Program-made: the position numbers and the translations under genes
Part shown: positions 11,557-26,997 of the stretch, piece after piece
Layout of the letters: each line of letters begins with the position of its first letter
How positions within the stretch are numbered: position 1 is the stretch's first letter
The notes under the pieces: model-generated
Told to the model about the DNA's origin: nothing
The model's input: the letters and a program-made list of their open reading frames with translations, nothing else
The model's database searches: none
Origin: Prototheca cutis
Lineage: Eukaryota; Chlorophyta; Trebouxiophyceae; Chlorellales; Chlorellaceae
Reading direction: 5' to 3'
Assembly (NCBI GenBank): GCA_002897115.2
Contig: BCIH01000003.1
Location: forward strand, 775,805-839,804
DNA: 64,000 nt

Positions 11557-14103
11557 ATGTTGCCATGGCTGGCCCTCGCCGGGCTGGTTTTGGTGCTGGT
11601 CAAGCTCATCTACGAGTGCGCAGAGAGCAGTGGATGGCATTTGACATGACAATGCTGTGCAATGTCGCATGGGATGGGCTGGTTGCAGGCAGGCCGCTGT
11701 TATCATGCCTTGGCATCATGCCTTGGCATCATGCCTTTTCCCCACCCACTCCCACCCTCACAGGATGAGTGACAACCGATCGCTGCGTGCCAGGGCCCAC
11801 GCCCTTGAAGAGCGCAGCTCCAGGCTGCAGGTCGAACTGGACAGCCGGTCCCAGACTCTGGAGGGTCTGGGCAGCGGGGCCCAAAGCCTGGAGACCAAGC
11901 TCAAAGCGCTGGAAGCCTCAGGAGCCGCCAATCGAGCCGAGGCTGCACACCTGGCCGCCGAGCTTTCTTCCACTGTTGAACTTTTGACAGCAGCCCAGCG
12001 TGCGCAACAGCAGGCTGAGCTGGATCTTCAGCGTGCGCAGCGTGCAGAGGCCCTACACCGACGGGAAGCCGTCGAGGCGCGCCGGCTAGCCGCTGCTGCG
12101 ACGGCCGACCGGGCGGACCTTTGGGCCGGGCGCGCGTCAGCGGCCGAATGCGCGGCCGAGGCAGAGCGCGCGCGCAAGGCGGCGCTGCAGGACAGGGACG
12201 AAGCGCTGGCGCTCCGTGACGCTGCAGTGCAACGACGTGATGCCGCAGTACAGCAGCGCGACGCAGCAGTAACCGCCGAGGCCCGTGCCCGGGAGGACGG
12301 TGCATCGCGGCTCGCCGCGGCGGCCGAGATCGCAGCCGCGCGGCTGTCGGCCGCCGAGGCCGCNGGCGCAGCGGCGGTTGCAGTAGCCCGGACAGAGGCC
12401 GAGCAGCTCAAGGGACAGGTGTCCGCATTGCAAGGGGACCTCGCAGCCGCGGGGGCGGAGCTGGACCTATGGGCCCGGGAGCGCGAGGCAGCTGCGAAGC
12501 GTGAAGAAAGCCAAGCTGGCGACCTCGCTGGCGCACGTGAGGAGCTGAACAAGATTGCCATCGCTCTGCAGGAGCTGGAGCAGGAGCTTGAAGAAACGAA
12601 AGCCGAACGCGATGCATTGCGGGAACAAGGCCAAGCCGCGAGTGCCCAGTTGACGGCCGACCTCGAGCAGGCACGGGAAGCCCACGCCACCGCACAGGAA
12701 GTCGCGGCGCGGGACTGCGAGGTCGCAAAGGCAGAGCTTGTGCTGGTGCAGAGTCAATTGGCCGAGGCTGCCGGGCGGCTTACTGCCAGCGAGGCCTCGC
12801 GGGAGCGCCTGACGGCGCAGATGGAAAGCACGACGGGAGAACTGCACGACGCGCAAGCGGCGCTGACCGCGGCGACGACAGACCTGGAACGGACACGCGA
12901 GCGGGAGGCCAGCAGTTTGACGGCACTTGCTGAAGCGGAAAAAGAGCGGGATGTGCTCGTGAAACGGCTGCAGGATGTCGAGGCTCAGGCTGAAGCTCTG
13001 AAAGCCAAGTNCGCCAGCGGCCGGGGTATGGCGCTGGCGGTGCTGGGCGCCGCACAAGGAGTGGCAACCGAGCTATCTGCCATGGTTGAAAAGCTGCAGG
13101 GCCAGACCCGTGCCGCGCAAACCGAGGCCGCCCGGCTGAGAGTCGACCTGGAGGAGCGGGTCGCTCAAGAGGACCGTGTCATTGAACTCCGGTCTGAGCT
13201 CGCGGAGCTGCACGACCAATATGACACGCTGAGGTGCGTGTGTTTGGCCGAGCTCTTTTATCCCAGGAGGTTTGGGCCAGTTCTTGAAGGGTTTGATGCA
13301 AGGCATGTGCTGAATTGCGTTGAGCGGGCTGCCCTGCGGTGGGAGAGCGCTCCAGCAGCCATTGTCATTGACGAGTAGACAGATCCCTCGAACAGGCCAC
13401 ACATACACCTGCACACACACACACACGCGCTGTGCCACACCTCCCAATACCGCTAAGAACAACAGCTATTCCCCAACNCAGCGCGGAGCGCTCGGCGCTG
13501 GAGGCTTGTGTGACCGAGCGGCACGCTCGTTCCGTGGCCGAGCTGGAGGAGGAGCTTGCACGGGCCCGGCAGGACGCCGCAGCAGCCAGGGATGAGGNGA
13601 GAGAGCAGTGTCGGTGTGTGGGATTGGGGCATAGGGGAGGTATACGCGGAGAGAACAAAACCATGTGATGGTACCGTCAATGCGTCATGAAGCGGCGCAC
13701 GGATGATGCTCGATGTGCCTTCACGATGTTCTCAAAGTACCAGGTGGCNTTGTTGAGGCAACACCCACGTACTCATTTCCTATTGTGAAGACGACCGCCC
13801 AAAACACATAGATGCATGCCCGCTTCCTACGACCATCGTCCCATGCAGCTGGAGNCGTTGCTGGACGAACGGCAGGCCACGGCAGCCGCGANGCCACCGT
13901 TAGAGGACCAAGAGAATGCGGGCGCGAGGAACGGGCCAGACGGTGCTGGCTGCGATGTGCTCCAGTTCCCAGGAGACGAGGAGATGGTACACCTGCGCAG
14001 GCTGAACGCNAGGTTGATTGGTGAGGTTGCCGGGCTCAAGCGCCAACTGGCAACCGCTGCGGCGGCGGGCTCTGCAGGCTTGAAAGGCGACGGGCCGGCC
14101 TGA
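11557..14103 (+). CDS. N-terminally membrane-anchored long coiled-coil protein
   Basis: Exons 11557-11615, 11764-13233, 13482-13596 and 13849-14103 join in phase to about 632 residues. The first exon encodes MLPWLALAGLVLVLVKLIYE, a single hydrophobic helix of about 16 residues, then the protein becomes almost entirely a heptad-rich coiled coil (Ala, Glu, Arg, Gln, Leu) to about residue 545. A less ordered tail ends in a short second helical block (DEEMVHLRRLN, IGEVAGLKRQLATAAAA). The third donor contains an n (GNGAGA, presumably GTGAGA). Such an architecture suggests a tether or golgin-like scaffold on a membrane, but no family signature is visible and I do not assign a function. Without the first exon, the alternative start is the Met at 11765, which would give a soluble protein. 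Phase and donor/acceptor quality favour the anchored form. Confidence 0.75.
11701..11740 (+). repeat. short tandem repeat in the first intron of the coiled-coil gene
   Basis: About three copies of the unit CATGCCTTGGCAT lie just before the acceptor of the first intron. Confidence 0.6.
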
Positions 14104-14428
14104 ATCGTACCGGTGCATCACATGAAATGCGTCGTCCATACATAGTTGAGAAGGAGAGAGGTAGCAGCAGGGGGACGCACGACAACCAGAGTCGGAGGGG
14201 TGGTGGGGTCGCGCCTGTGATTCACAGACGAAAAGTTCGAGTTTTTGGGTCGTCTGCTGACTCAGCACCACCGATTTGCCACTCGGGAGCGCCGCGAAGC
14301 TGGCGAAAACAATCCTCGCGCACCGGGCCACGCATCCAAGGTGCCGCAAGCATATGTCATCCAGTCTCACACAGTACCTACTGATCAATACCATTCATTG
14401 GAAGAGTTCATTTCAATTTACATCAGCC

Positions 14429-16195
14429 ATGAACATGGGTCTAACGGCCTGTGGGCAGGCTGTCCAGGGCCGGCTGGCCTTGGCAGCCCCAGCTAGCCTT
14501 GGCCGCCCCCGGTACAGACACGGCGGCGAGTTTCAGCGGGCATCGACTGGTAAATCAATGCAGAAGGTGCATGCGCATAAGCGGAGGATGCAGCGCGGCG
14601 TGGTTGCGCTCGCTGGGGGATCGGAGCCTGGGCCAAACGATCCCTTGGAGACCGGGCGCACCTTTGTCTACTCGGTGGACGGCAGCAGGGATGCCGAGGA
14701 AGGCTTGCGATGGCTCGTGCGACATGTGGTAAAGAGAGGTACGCTTGGTTTGCTTGGGTTGCGGGAGCTGGATCTGTCGAGCATGTCGTGAGTCGTCGTC
14801 CGGACGGACTGTAGGGTTGGATTGCGTCCGTCTTTGGACGGGAGAAAAATTTTCGGTTTTCAGGCCGGGGCTGCAGCATGACGAGGTCAGGACACGATGC
14901 CATGACATGCATGAGATACAGCAAGGCTCGTGTGCGCATGGGCGGCCTCAAAAACTGGTGATTCAAGGCGCTGGCACTCTCGCCCGACGTTTCACCGCCG
15001 TCCCCGGGCGATTTCTTGCCCAGAACACACCACACTCCCACGCACCAATTAGCCCACACCCGCCTGCCCAACAGGTGACACGGTGCACCTGGCGCACGTG
15101 ATTGCCAACCCGCGCACGCCGTACGCGGGGCTGACGCGCACGGCGCTGATGAGCACGTGGGACGAGGGCGACGAGGATGGCGACGCGGTGATGGCCAAGC
15201 TAGAACGCGAGGCCCGTTCCATGCTTTCTTCCCGATACACACCCATCGTGCNCGCGGGGGGCGTCGCCTGCGACACGGCGCTGCTGCGGCTGGACCAGGG
15301 TCGGTCGGCCGCAGCCATCGGCGAGCTGCTGGCGGGGGCCGCGGCGCGGCTGGGCGCGGGCGTGCTGGTCATTGCCAGCCACGGCCCGGGCGTCCGTGCC
15401 GAGTTTGGCTCCGTCGCACGGTGGTGCCAGGACCATTCCGCGGTCCCTGTCATGCTCCTGCCTCCAGCGGTGCTCAAGCAGAGCGGCGGTGATGGGGCTG
15501 CAGGTTCCAGCCCGGCGCCGTCTTCCAGCACTGGCCCTCAACAACAGCAGTCGCAGACGGGGTCGGTGGTGATCGTCGCCGGCCCCGTGGGCGAGGACTT
15601 GGCGCGGCTGAAGCTTGGGTTTGATGTCGCGGTGCAGCGTCTGGCGCGCGCCGGGGACGAGCTACTGATCGTCAACATCGTGGGCGCGGGCTCGGGGAGC
15701 GAGGAGCGACTCGTGGCGGCTCGACGCGCGCTGATCGCCGCGGCGTCCGACTGGCAGCGTTCGGCAGGCGGACGCCTGGCACCCACGCTGCAGCTAGCCT
15801 GCGATGTGCTGCCCGACGCCTCGGCGTCGACAGCGACCTTTGACGAGGGCGGGTCGCGCGCGGGGGGGGCGCTGTGCGCGCTGGCAGCCCGCATGGGCGC
15901 ACGCGCGGTCGTACTGCTGCGGCATGGTGCCGACCTGGCCCAGGAGCTGCAGTTTGCCCCGCTCACGGCGCACACGGTGAAAAACTGCAGCAGGCCGCTC
16001 GTCGTCCTGGACCCCAGCCTGCACCTCACGCAGCACAAGCCCGAGTTTGATTTCGATTTCGATTCCTCCGGCACGGGCAAGAGCCCGGAGGAGCGCAGCA
16101 GCGGCAGGCCCGACATGCCCCCACCGCAGGTTGGTGGGTCCACGCTCGGCCAGCAGTCGCAGCAGCCCTCTGCAGGCGCCACTGCCTCTCCGTAG
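14429..16195 (+). CDS. tandem universal stress protein (USP) domain protein
   Basis: Exons 14429-14738 and 15075-16195 join in phase to about 476 residues. After a basic, Ser/Ala-containing N-terminal 75 residues, a first USP-A fold runs from FVYSVDGSRDAEEGLRWL through DTVHLAHVIAN to GAGVLVIASHGPG, GSVARW and AVPVMLLPP, in the usual beta-alpha order with the closing Gly-Ser element. A Ser/Gln-rich linker follows, then a second, more diverged USP-like unit (SVVIVAGPVGEDLARLKLGF ... VVLLRHGADLAQEL ... RPLVVLDPS) lacking the Gly-rich nucleotide motif. USP proteins bind ATP or AMP and act in stress signalling. The start is uncertain: Met codons at 14276 and 14562 are in the same frame. The N-terminal part could be a transit peptide. 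Confidence 0.8.
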
Positions 16196-17137
16196 CCAGC
16201 TTGTAGATGGATGTTGAAGGAGCTTCGGGCGTGAACGAGGGGTTGAGGAGCTCGTAGCGTCGCTGATCGGTCTGGATGGAGATGGTCCGGGGAGCATTGT
16301 TGTCATGCTCAAAGAGTCCCACCGACACCCCCACTCCTTGGGTCCATGGGCGTTCCATCCCAAACCAGCATTCCGTTGGCTAGTCGCGTGTGGCGCGGTT
16401 ATCAATCAAGCTTGTCGAGTATGCAGCACCCTGGGCCCCCACCCCATGTTGACATTTTGATCCACTGCTCCCGCGCGGGTTCTGCGAGAGAGACCGTCGC
16501 CCCATCCCAGCCGGCGCGACGTCTGCGTTCTGGACCCTGCATTTTTCCGGCATGTTGCAAGGCCTTTAGACTCTTTCTTCCCTCCTGCACGCCTCGTTCT
16601 GCCCATTTCTTGTACTTGCTGTGGGAGGATGGGGCTGCTCTGGTCCGCGGTCTACCCCCCAGCTGGCGGCTGCGGTGGTCGGTGTGAGGATTCCACTGGG
16701 CCTTGCACATCACTACGCAATCCCTTTTCCAAGGGTCAGTGCATGGACAGACACAGCGCCGGCACCCCAGGGGGAAATGGAGCGACCCGATGCACCTGGA
16801 TTGTGTGTATGCACTCGTCCCTGTCAATGCGTCCTGTTGTTTGCTTTGCCACAGTTGCCCTCGAGGCACCGCTTGATCTTGTCTTGCCATTGTATACACA
16901 GCCAGTTGTGCATGGGTGTCAATGTGAACGGGGGATGGACTTGGGCGGGTGCGGGTGGGGTCTTCGGTTAATGAAGGCCCCCTGCTCATCACAAGGCAGG
17001 CAGCGTGATGAAAGTTCCATGAACTTTCACGTCCAACACCCACCCTTCTTATAAAGGCATTTTTCCTGCGCTGACAGCTCTCATTCGACGTGCATACATT
17101 TGTTTACATTTGGCACTTCTAATGAATCTCATTCATG
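16196..17137. other. convergent intergenic region
   Basis: It lies between the stops of the USP gene and the HEMB gene. I see no coding sequence beyond chance open frames. Confidence 0.35.
17104..17108 (-). terminator. TGTAA poly(A) signal of HEMB
   Basis: TTACA on the plus strand, that is TGTAA on the minus strand, lies about 30 bases beyond the HEMB stop, the usual distance for green algae. Confidence 0.55.
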
Positions 17138-18863
<1,726 letters not shown>

Positions 18864-19315
18864 GCTAGCGCCTGGATCGCCCAAGTCACGGAGCACAGCC
18901 CACACACAAGAGTCCCGCAACCGCGCCTGTTTGTTCACGCAACCAGCCCTAGAGCGCTATAGAACACAGGGTAAGTATCAAACAATAAGTTCTTATTATT
19001 TGCAATATGCATGTGATGTATGCAGGAACTGTGCAATCAGCAAATGGCACGTCATCGTGCACCCTCACCACTGTCTGGGTTCCCAAACCCCGCTGGCCGG
19101 CACGGCGGTGCCAGGCACGGCCACCACCCACCCGCTGACAAAATGGAAAACCAAGCTTCCATGCCCTGATGCACCGCTTGCGAGGTGACAATCAATACAT
19201 TCTCGACCGAACATTACCATTCGATTCCTTTCTGTGGCATTTGCATTTGCGGGCTGCCGACACTCGAGCCTGTGCATCACCCAAGTCGGTGGCTCGGAGA
19301 GGAGGGGTCGTGGCC

Positions 19316-20063
19316 ATGATGCTGGCGAGGTGCCTGCGTGCCTCTCCGGCCAGCGCATCATCCGTGTATAACTGCGCACTGCGTGCCCTGGGCACGCAGG
19401 CATGCAGCACTGGGCCGGCTACGAGCACCCCCTTCCTGGCACAGTGGGGCCTGCCCAGCAGCAGCAGCAGCAATGGCAGCAGCGGGTCCCCGGTCTGGGC
19501 CATGGGCTCTACTTCTCCTAGCTGGAAGGCTGTCTCGGGAATGCCGGTGGCGCCCCAAAGCCTGAGCTTTGCCAGCCAGCAGGCCATAGCCTGGATGGCT
19601 GTGGCCCCGATTCCCTTCCGCACGCCAGTGCCCATCGTCATCCAAGACCCCACTGCCGGTCTTGAGATCACAGGTGGGTTTATTTGTTGCTATAGGGTGC
19701 TTGACATTGTTCTCTTGGAATGTTAGGGAGGCGGAACATTTGTCTTTGATCAAGTGGGGCTGGGTTCGGGAGGGGAGCCAGGGGGCCATGCTGCTGTTGG
19801 GGGAGAGGGGTGCCGCCACCGAAACAGCGGCTGACCTTTGCTGCACCAACCAACGATCGACATTCTTGCAATTGCTTGTAGAGCCCTGTGACGAGGAGGG
19901 CTCCCCCATGTCGACCCCGCTGCAATGTATGAAGAGGACCTACCAGCCCAGCATGATCGTCCGGAAACGGCGGCATGGCTGGCGGGCGAGGGTGGCCACC
20001 CGTGGCGGACGCCGCGTGCTGCAGCGCCGCAGGGACAAGGGCCGGTGGCGGCTGACGGCCTGA
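19316..20063 (+). CDS. mitochondrial large-subunit ribosomal protein bL34m
   Basis: Exons 19316-19673 and 19882-20063 join in phase to about 179 residues. The last 43 residues ([20 protein letters not shown] ... [18 protein letters not shown]) are a textbook bL34 domain, a small Arg/Lys-rich protein that packs against 23S-type rRNA near the exit tunnel. The preceding 135 residues are Ser/Ala/Pro-rich; the first part ([19 protein letters not shown]) resembles a mitochondrial presequence. Mitochondrial rather than plastid assignment follows from that presequence and is an inference. Two adjacent Met codons (19316, 19319) make the exact start ambiguous. The gene is divergent from HEMB across about 450 bases and convergent with CCT7. 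Confidence 0.88.
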
Positions 20064-20690
20064 TGAAGTGGGATCAGCTTTTGCGATTCCATGGACCTTT
20101 ACTGCATGGAAGAGGCAGCCAGTGTGGTATTGAGGAGGCAGCCGCCATTTCCAGGTGGCAGCCAAACTGCTGTCACTCCCTGGGTGCATGGACAGCTGTA
20201 GGTTTTGGTGCAACCCTGCTGGGTTTGCCCATGCAGCAGCAGCTGTGTAATGAATGAGACACCTTTGATGATGCACTAGGGGTATCGGATCTTCACTGGT
20301 TATAGAAGAGGTTGATTCAGATATCCATTCAGCAGAGAGGCTGGTTACATTTCCATTTTCTGTTTTGGGTGCAGGCTCCACCCACTTGGCAGTGAAGCGC
20401 AGCAGTGCTGGGGTGGGAAATCGGCACGCCACATGCCCACTCGTTCGGGAACTCCTGGCAGCTGCGCACGCATGCAAGCGGTATTTTTCTGCCATTTTTC
20501 ACGGAGAGGCAGTGCGACGCAGCGGCAGGTTGCCGTTGAGCTGTGGCAGTGGGCTGGCTTCACAGCCAGCCAGCTGCTTCTCTTCTGCGCCAGCTACCAA
20601 GCACGCATGGCGGGTGCGGGAAGCAGCGCATGGAGCAAGACGATTTGAGGGGGATTTCTTTTGGGAAAATCCTCGAGGCCGAACGTGCAT
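20064..20690. other. convergent intergenic region
   Basis: It holds the 3' ends of the bL34m and CCT7 genes. The only element noted is TTACA at 20345-20349. No gene is supported. Confidence 0.35.
20345..20349 (-). terminator. candidate TGTAA poly(A) signal of CCT7
   Basis: TGTAA on the minus strand lies about 340 bases beyond the CCT7 stop. This is rather distant, so its use is uncertain. Confidence 0.3.
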
Positions 20691-22749
20691 TCACCGGCGT
20701 CCCCGGCCACGTCCCCGGCCACGCATCATAGGGCCCCCCCGGCCTCCGCCCGCGGCGGCGGCAGCGTCTGGCGCCTCTGATCGCGGATTTCTGATGGTTT
20801 CGTCGACGGAGAGCACGAGGCATGCGGCTTCCGCAGCCGCGGCAATGGCGTTGAGCTTGACGAGGGCGGGTTCCCACACGAACGAGGCAAAGGTGTCGGT
20901 GACGCCGCCCNTGGCGACGTCGAGCCCCGCGTTGGGGTCACGGGCGGCGTGGCGCTGCCGCAGCTTGTTCAGCACGTCGGTGGCGTCCGCGCCGCAGTTG
21001 TCCGCCAGCTGGCGGGGAATGACCTCGAGCGCGCGGGCAAAGGCGTTGATGAAGAGCTGGGCCTTGCCCGGCAGCGACCGCGCGTGGTCGCGCAGGTGAC
21101 GGGACAGCTCCATGTCCACCGCGCCTCCACCCGGCACGATGAGGGGGGACTTGAGCGCGCGGCGCACAATCATGATGGCGTCGTGCAGGGAGCGCTCGGC
21201 CTCGTCCAGGAACTGCTCGCTGCCCCCGCGCAAGACGATGGTCGCGGTGCGCGCGCGCGGGCAGCCGCGGAAGACGTTGAACCGCTCCGCGCCGACCTGC
21301 CGCTCTTCGAATGCCTCACAGCTGCCCAGCGCCAAGCTCGCGTCCAGGCCGTTGACCGTGGTCTGCACGCGGGCGCCCGTGGCCTCTGCCACGCGGCGCA
21401 TGTCCTCCTCGGGCACGCGCCCCGCGCAAAAAATGTCGCGGTCCGCGAAGAACTGCGTGGCCAGGTCGCCGATGGCGAGACGGGACAGCACGATCTTCGC
21501 GCCCGACGCCGCGCAGAGGTGCAGCTTTTCATAAATAACGTTCCACTCGGCGTCGACCAGCGACTGGTACTGGTCGGGGTGGTCCAGCCGGATCTCGGCA
21601 TTCTCACGCTCGCTCTTCAGCTCCAGTTCGAGGTTGAGCAGCAGGATTTGGGGGTTGGCGTAGCTCTTGGGCTGCATCTCAAACCCAGCGTACGAAAACG
21701 TCTTTTTAAACGCTACGCCGTCCACCAGGAACGAATCGCGCAGCGCCCCCCCTTGCACCTTTTTCATGCCCAGCAGCCGCAGGTCCAGGAGCTCAGGGTC
21801 CAGCGCCTGCACGCCCTTGACCACCATGCTTGCGAAGAAATCACGCTCGCCGCTGACAAGCTTGCTGTTCAGGCTTGTCCGCGCGCATTTTTCCAACAGC
21901 GACGTCCTTTCCTCTTCGGTTCTACCTTCGGCAATGTTGGTGGCCAGCTCCTTGACCTTCTCCGTCGCCAGCTCGGCAGCCGTGCGGTACGCACGCATGA
22001 TCAGCCGCGGGTGCACGCCCTCCTCGACGAACGATTTGGCCTCGCGCAGCAGCTCCGCCGCCAGCAACACCACCGTCGTCGTGCCGTCGCCGACCTCGGC
22101 GTCCTGAGACAGGCTGATGTCAACCAGCACCTTGGCCGCAGGGTGCACAATGTCCAACGTCTTCATGATCGTCGCGCCATCATTAGAAATAGTCACCGTG
22201 CCCTGTGGCGCAGGACGTGGATCGGTGGGCGATTGGCTGTTTGCATGTGTGTGGGGAGGGCGACCCCGAAGTGGGCCTGGATCACAGCCCATGCCTCTCC
22301 ATAGCGATGTGCCACATGCACATACATCACACGAATAGAACAACAGCACCCACTCTGTCGGTGTGGATGAGCTTGTCCATGCCCCTGGGGCCCAGCGTTG
22401 TGCGCACGACATCAGCGACGGCCTGGCAGGCGCCAATGTTGCTGATCAGCTGGGGCTTGCCCTGACTGGTGTCCGTGCCCTCCTTGAGCAGGATGATCTG
22501 GGGTTGCTGCACTCCAGGGCAAGGGGTTGGACAGGAAAATGTTTGAGCAGGGCAGCGCCATCCCGCTGTTTTTACGACCGCCACCAGGCGGGCAGGCGAT
22601 CACACCAGGCCTTGATGCGGCCATCCCCGCTCATGACGCCAGGAAATCAAGTCCCAATTCCCGTTTTGTTCTCCAAAATCCAAACAATGCCCGTCGAGCC
22701 ATGGGCCCCCGCCCTGCCCTCCCCGCACCATGCCGAATGGGAGCGTCAT
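20691..22749 (-). CDS. CCT7: T-complex protein 1 subunit eta (CCT7)
   Basis: One of eight subunits of the cytosolic group II chaperonin that folds actin and tubulin with ATP. Minus-strand exons 22749-22729, 22506-22354 and 22202-20691 give about 561 residues, the normal length. Subunit identity is fixed by [20 protein letters not shown] at the N-terminus and [20 protein letters not shown] in the apical region. ATP-site blocks are [22 protein letters not shown] and [12 protein letters not shown], and [20 protein letters not shown] follows. The C-terminus ends in a Gly/Arg run ([12 protein letters not shown]), typical of CCT7. The 21-base first exon (MTLPFGM) is a prediction: it is the only upstream Met found with a phase-0 donor. 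One n lies in codon 480 or so. Confidence 0.93.
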
Positions 22750-23470
22750 CGTGGGTGATGACCCGGCTCTGGCGACCCGGCAGCCGGCGCCCAAGGCGAT
22801 CTCTGTGGCACTGGATGCGCTCTGTGCCTTTTAATCTGTGCGCGGCACACCCAGATCCCCAAAACTGTTGGCGCAGAAGCGGGCGGTCGCCGGTTGTGGT
22901 GCTCAAACGTCGCCCCCTGGTTGCCACGGATGTGAACTGAGGGAGGGTATTCCCGCGCCTCCGGGGCGTGGCATGACCCGTACTTGCCCGGCCAAGTTGA
23001 GATGCGGTCACCTAGACCCGCCAATCTCCCAAACTCTCGTTCTATACATCAACCAACCGACTTTGGTTCTGTGTATTGACAAACCGACCGGTTCACCCAA
23101 GAAGGGTGGCGACGGGGGGCCAGCGGTGCACGGGCACGGCCACTGCACAGCAGGTTGATTGGAACAACCGACAGGCCAATCTCGGGCACAAAGCACCCGA
23201 TATGATCCGGACGTCCCATGCAAAAACGGTGCATGCCGGGGAGAGGCTCCCGTGCACACCCCCCGGGCCCATGCGGTCTCAAGCCAGGGAGTGCGAAAAG
23301 AAACAAAGGAGCAAGCGCATGCCGAAAGGCGCGGCGGCGCTTCAGAGGTGAGGGAGGGCCTTCCCGTGCGCTGCTCGGCAGCGGCTCCAGGACGGTGAAA
23401 ATGGATGCGGGGTGGGGGGGCAACCCCCCCAAACCCTACACCATCGCCGACCTGCCAAAACTCAACCTCT
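22750..23470. other. intergenic region between CCT7 and ATP2
   Basis: It contains the promoter of CCT7 and the 3' UTR of ATP2, both minus-strand genes. No further gene is supported. Confidence 0.35.
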
Positions 23471-25632
<2,162 letters not shown>

Positions 25633-26997
25633 TGAGCGGCTGCGCCTCTATACAGCCGAAGTACAAGGTATAAATCGACGAAGAGATGTTGAAGGGGGGA
25701 TCGCTGGCTCCTGAACAGCCAATGAAGAGGGAGAACACTGCAACGGGGGCGCACCGCTTTTGTGCCAGGTGGAAAGCGGGAATTTTTGAGTTTAGTAACA
25801 GGAGGGGTGGACGACGGACAAAGCTCGCGCATCCCGATCGTTTTCAGAACAACCGAAACTGCAGGTTCCATTGCATAATTTTTGATGAATACTGTGAAAC
25901 CTGCGCAACCATGTTTGCTGGGTGGAATTGCAATAACGCTGGGCCAGCAAACCTGCAGTTCCATGGCTGTGCTGCCTGATTACAAACCCAGAGCATTTCT
26001 GTCTGGTGCAGCACAAAGCTGAAGACATCTTGCCAGAGCATGAAGCAGACGCATTGCGTGGCCATGCAGCGTGACTGATGAACTACTCGATCTTGTGACG
26101 GCCAACTGTTTGCCTGCTTCAAGGCCGCCGTGAATCCAAAACGGGCTGGGTTGGGCAAAGGGCTCACGCTCGCCAACAAGTTCTGGTGCCAAAAGGGTTG
26201 ATCTCCAATCCCAGTGCATAGTGTGTCGCTGTGGAAGTTACATACTCAGGAGGGCATAATGCTGACTCATAACGACGACTAAGGCAGCTGATCCACTGGG
26301 ACTTGGCAGAACAAAGCGGATCATGGCCATGCCCTAAGGTGCGTGCACACCGATGCAGCCATATCAACAGGCATAGAACGTATCGACACAATGATTGAGG
26401 AAACGAGCTGTGGCAGCAGGAATCAGGATGCGGGCTATGCCTGCCTAGCAAGCTGCTGCCGTGGCTTGCTGCCGGGGATTCTGCGCCATGCACACTGCCC
26501 CATGGATCGCGCCAGGTGAGGTGTGGGGCCATGCATGGTGGGCGCCCCATGCTTGTTGGGGGAGCATAAACAATTGTGCTGGACGCTCACCGACTGGTCC
26601 TCAGAATGCATTGCGCGAACAATGTTTATGCATATCCAACCCGGATGCGGACCGTTGAGTGTCAGCACCATGGTAATGTGGTTGCTGTTTAGAGAAAGGA
26701 CCCACCTGTGAAGTCATGAAACCACAGCCTCCTGTCCTGCCGGGGGAGCTGAGGACGCAATGGTGGAAAACGACCCCGAGACCGAGACGTCAGTTGTCGG
26801 TTCCCTGCTCGTGCGATTTATGGCTGAGCAGAGGCGCGCAGCAGCCAAGAGAGCACCTTTTTCATCCGTTTGTTGACGCCATTCCTTTGTTTTGCCCATT
26901 TAAAAGCATTGCGGCCTACGACGGGAAGGGAGACGAGCCGTAGAAGGGCAGAGGCGTGCTGAGCAGGTTACCCACGCGGCGTTGACGTTGCGGCACC
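25633..26997. other. divergent intergenic region between ATP2 and the VAMP gene
   Basis: About 1.36 kb with no supported gene. It must contain the promoters of both flanking genes. Repeated short motifs such as GGTTTGCAT-like or CTGCAG words were seen but nothing that I can call a defined element. Confidence 0.35.

Noticed and set aside
20949..22304. 451-codon open frame on the + strand opposite CCT7
   Set aside because: Mirror of the CCT7 exon; no homology, biased composition.
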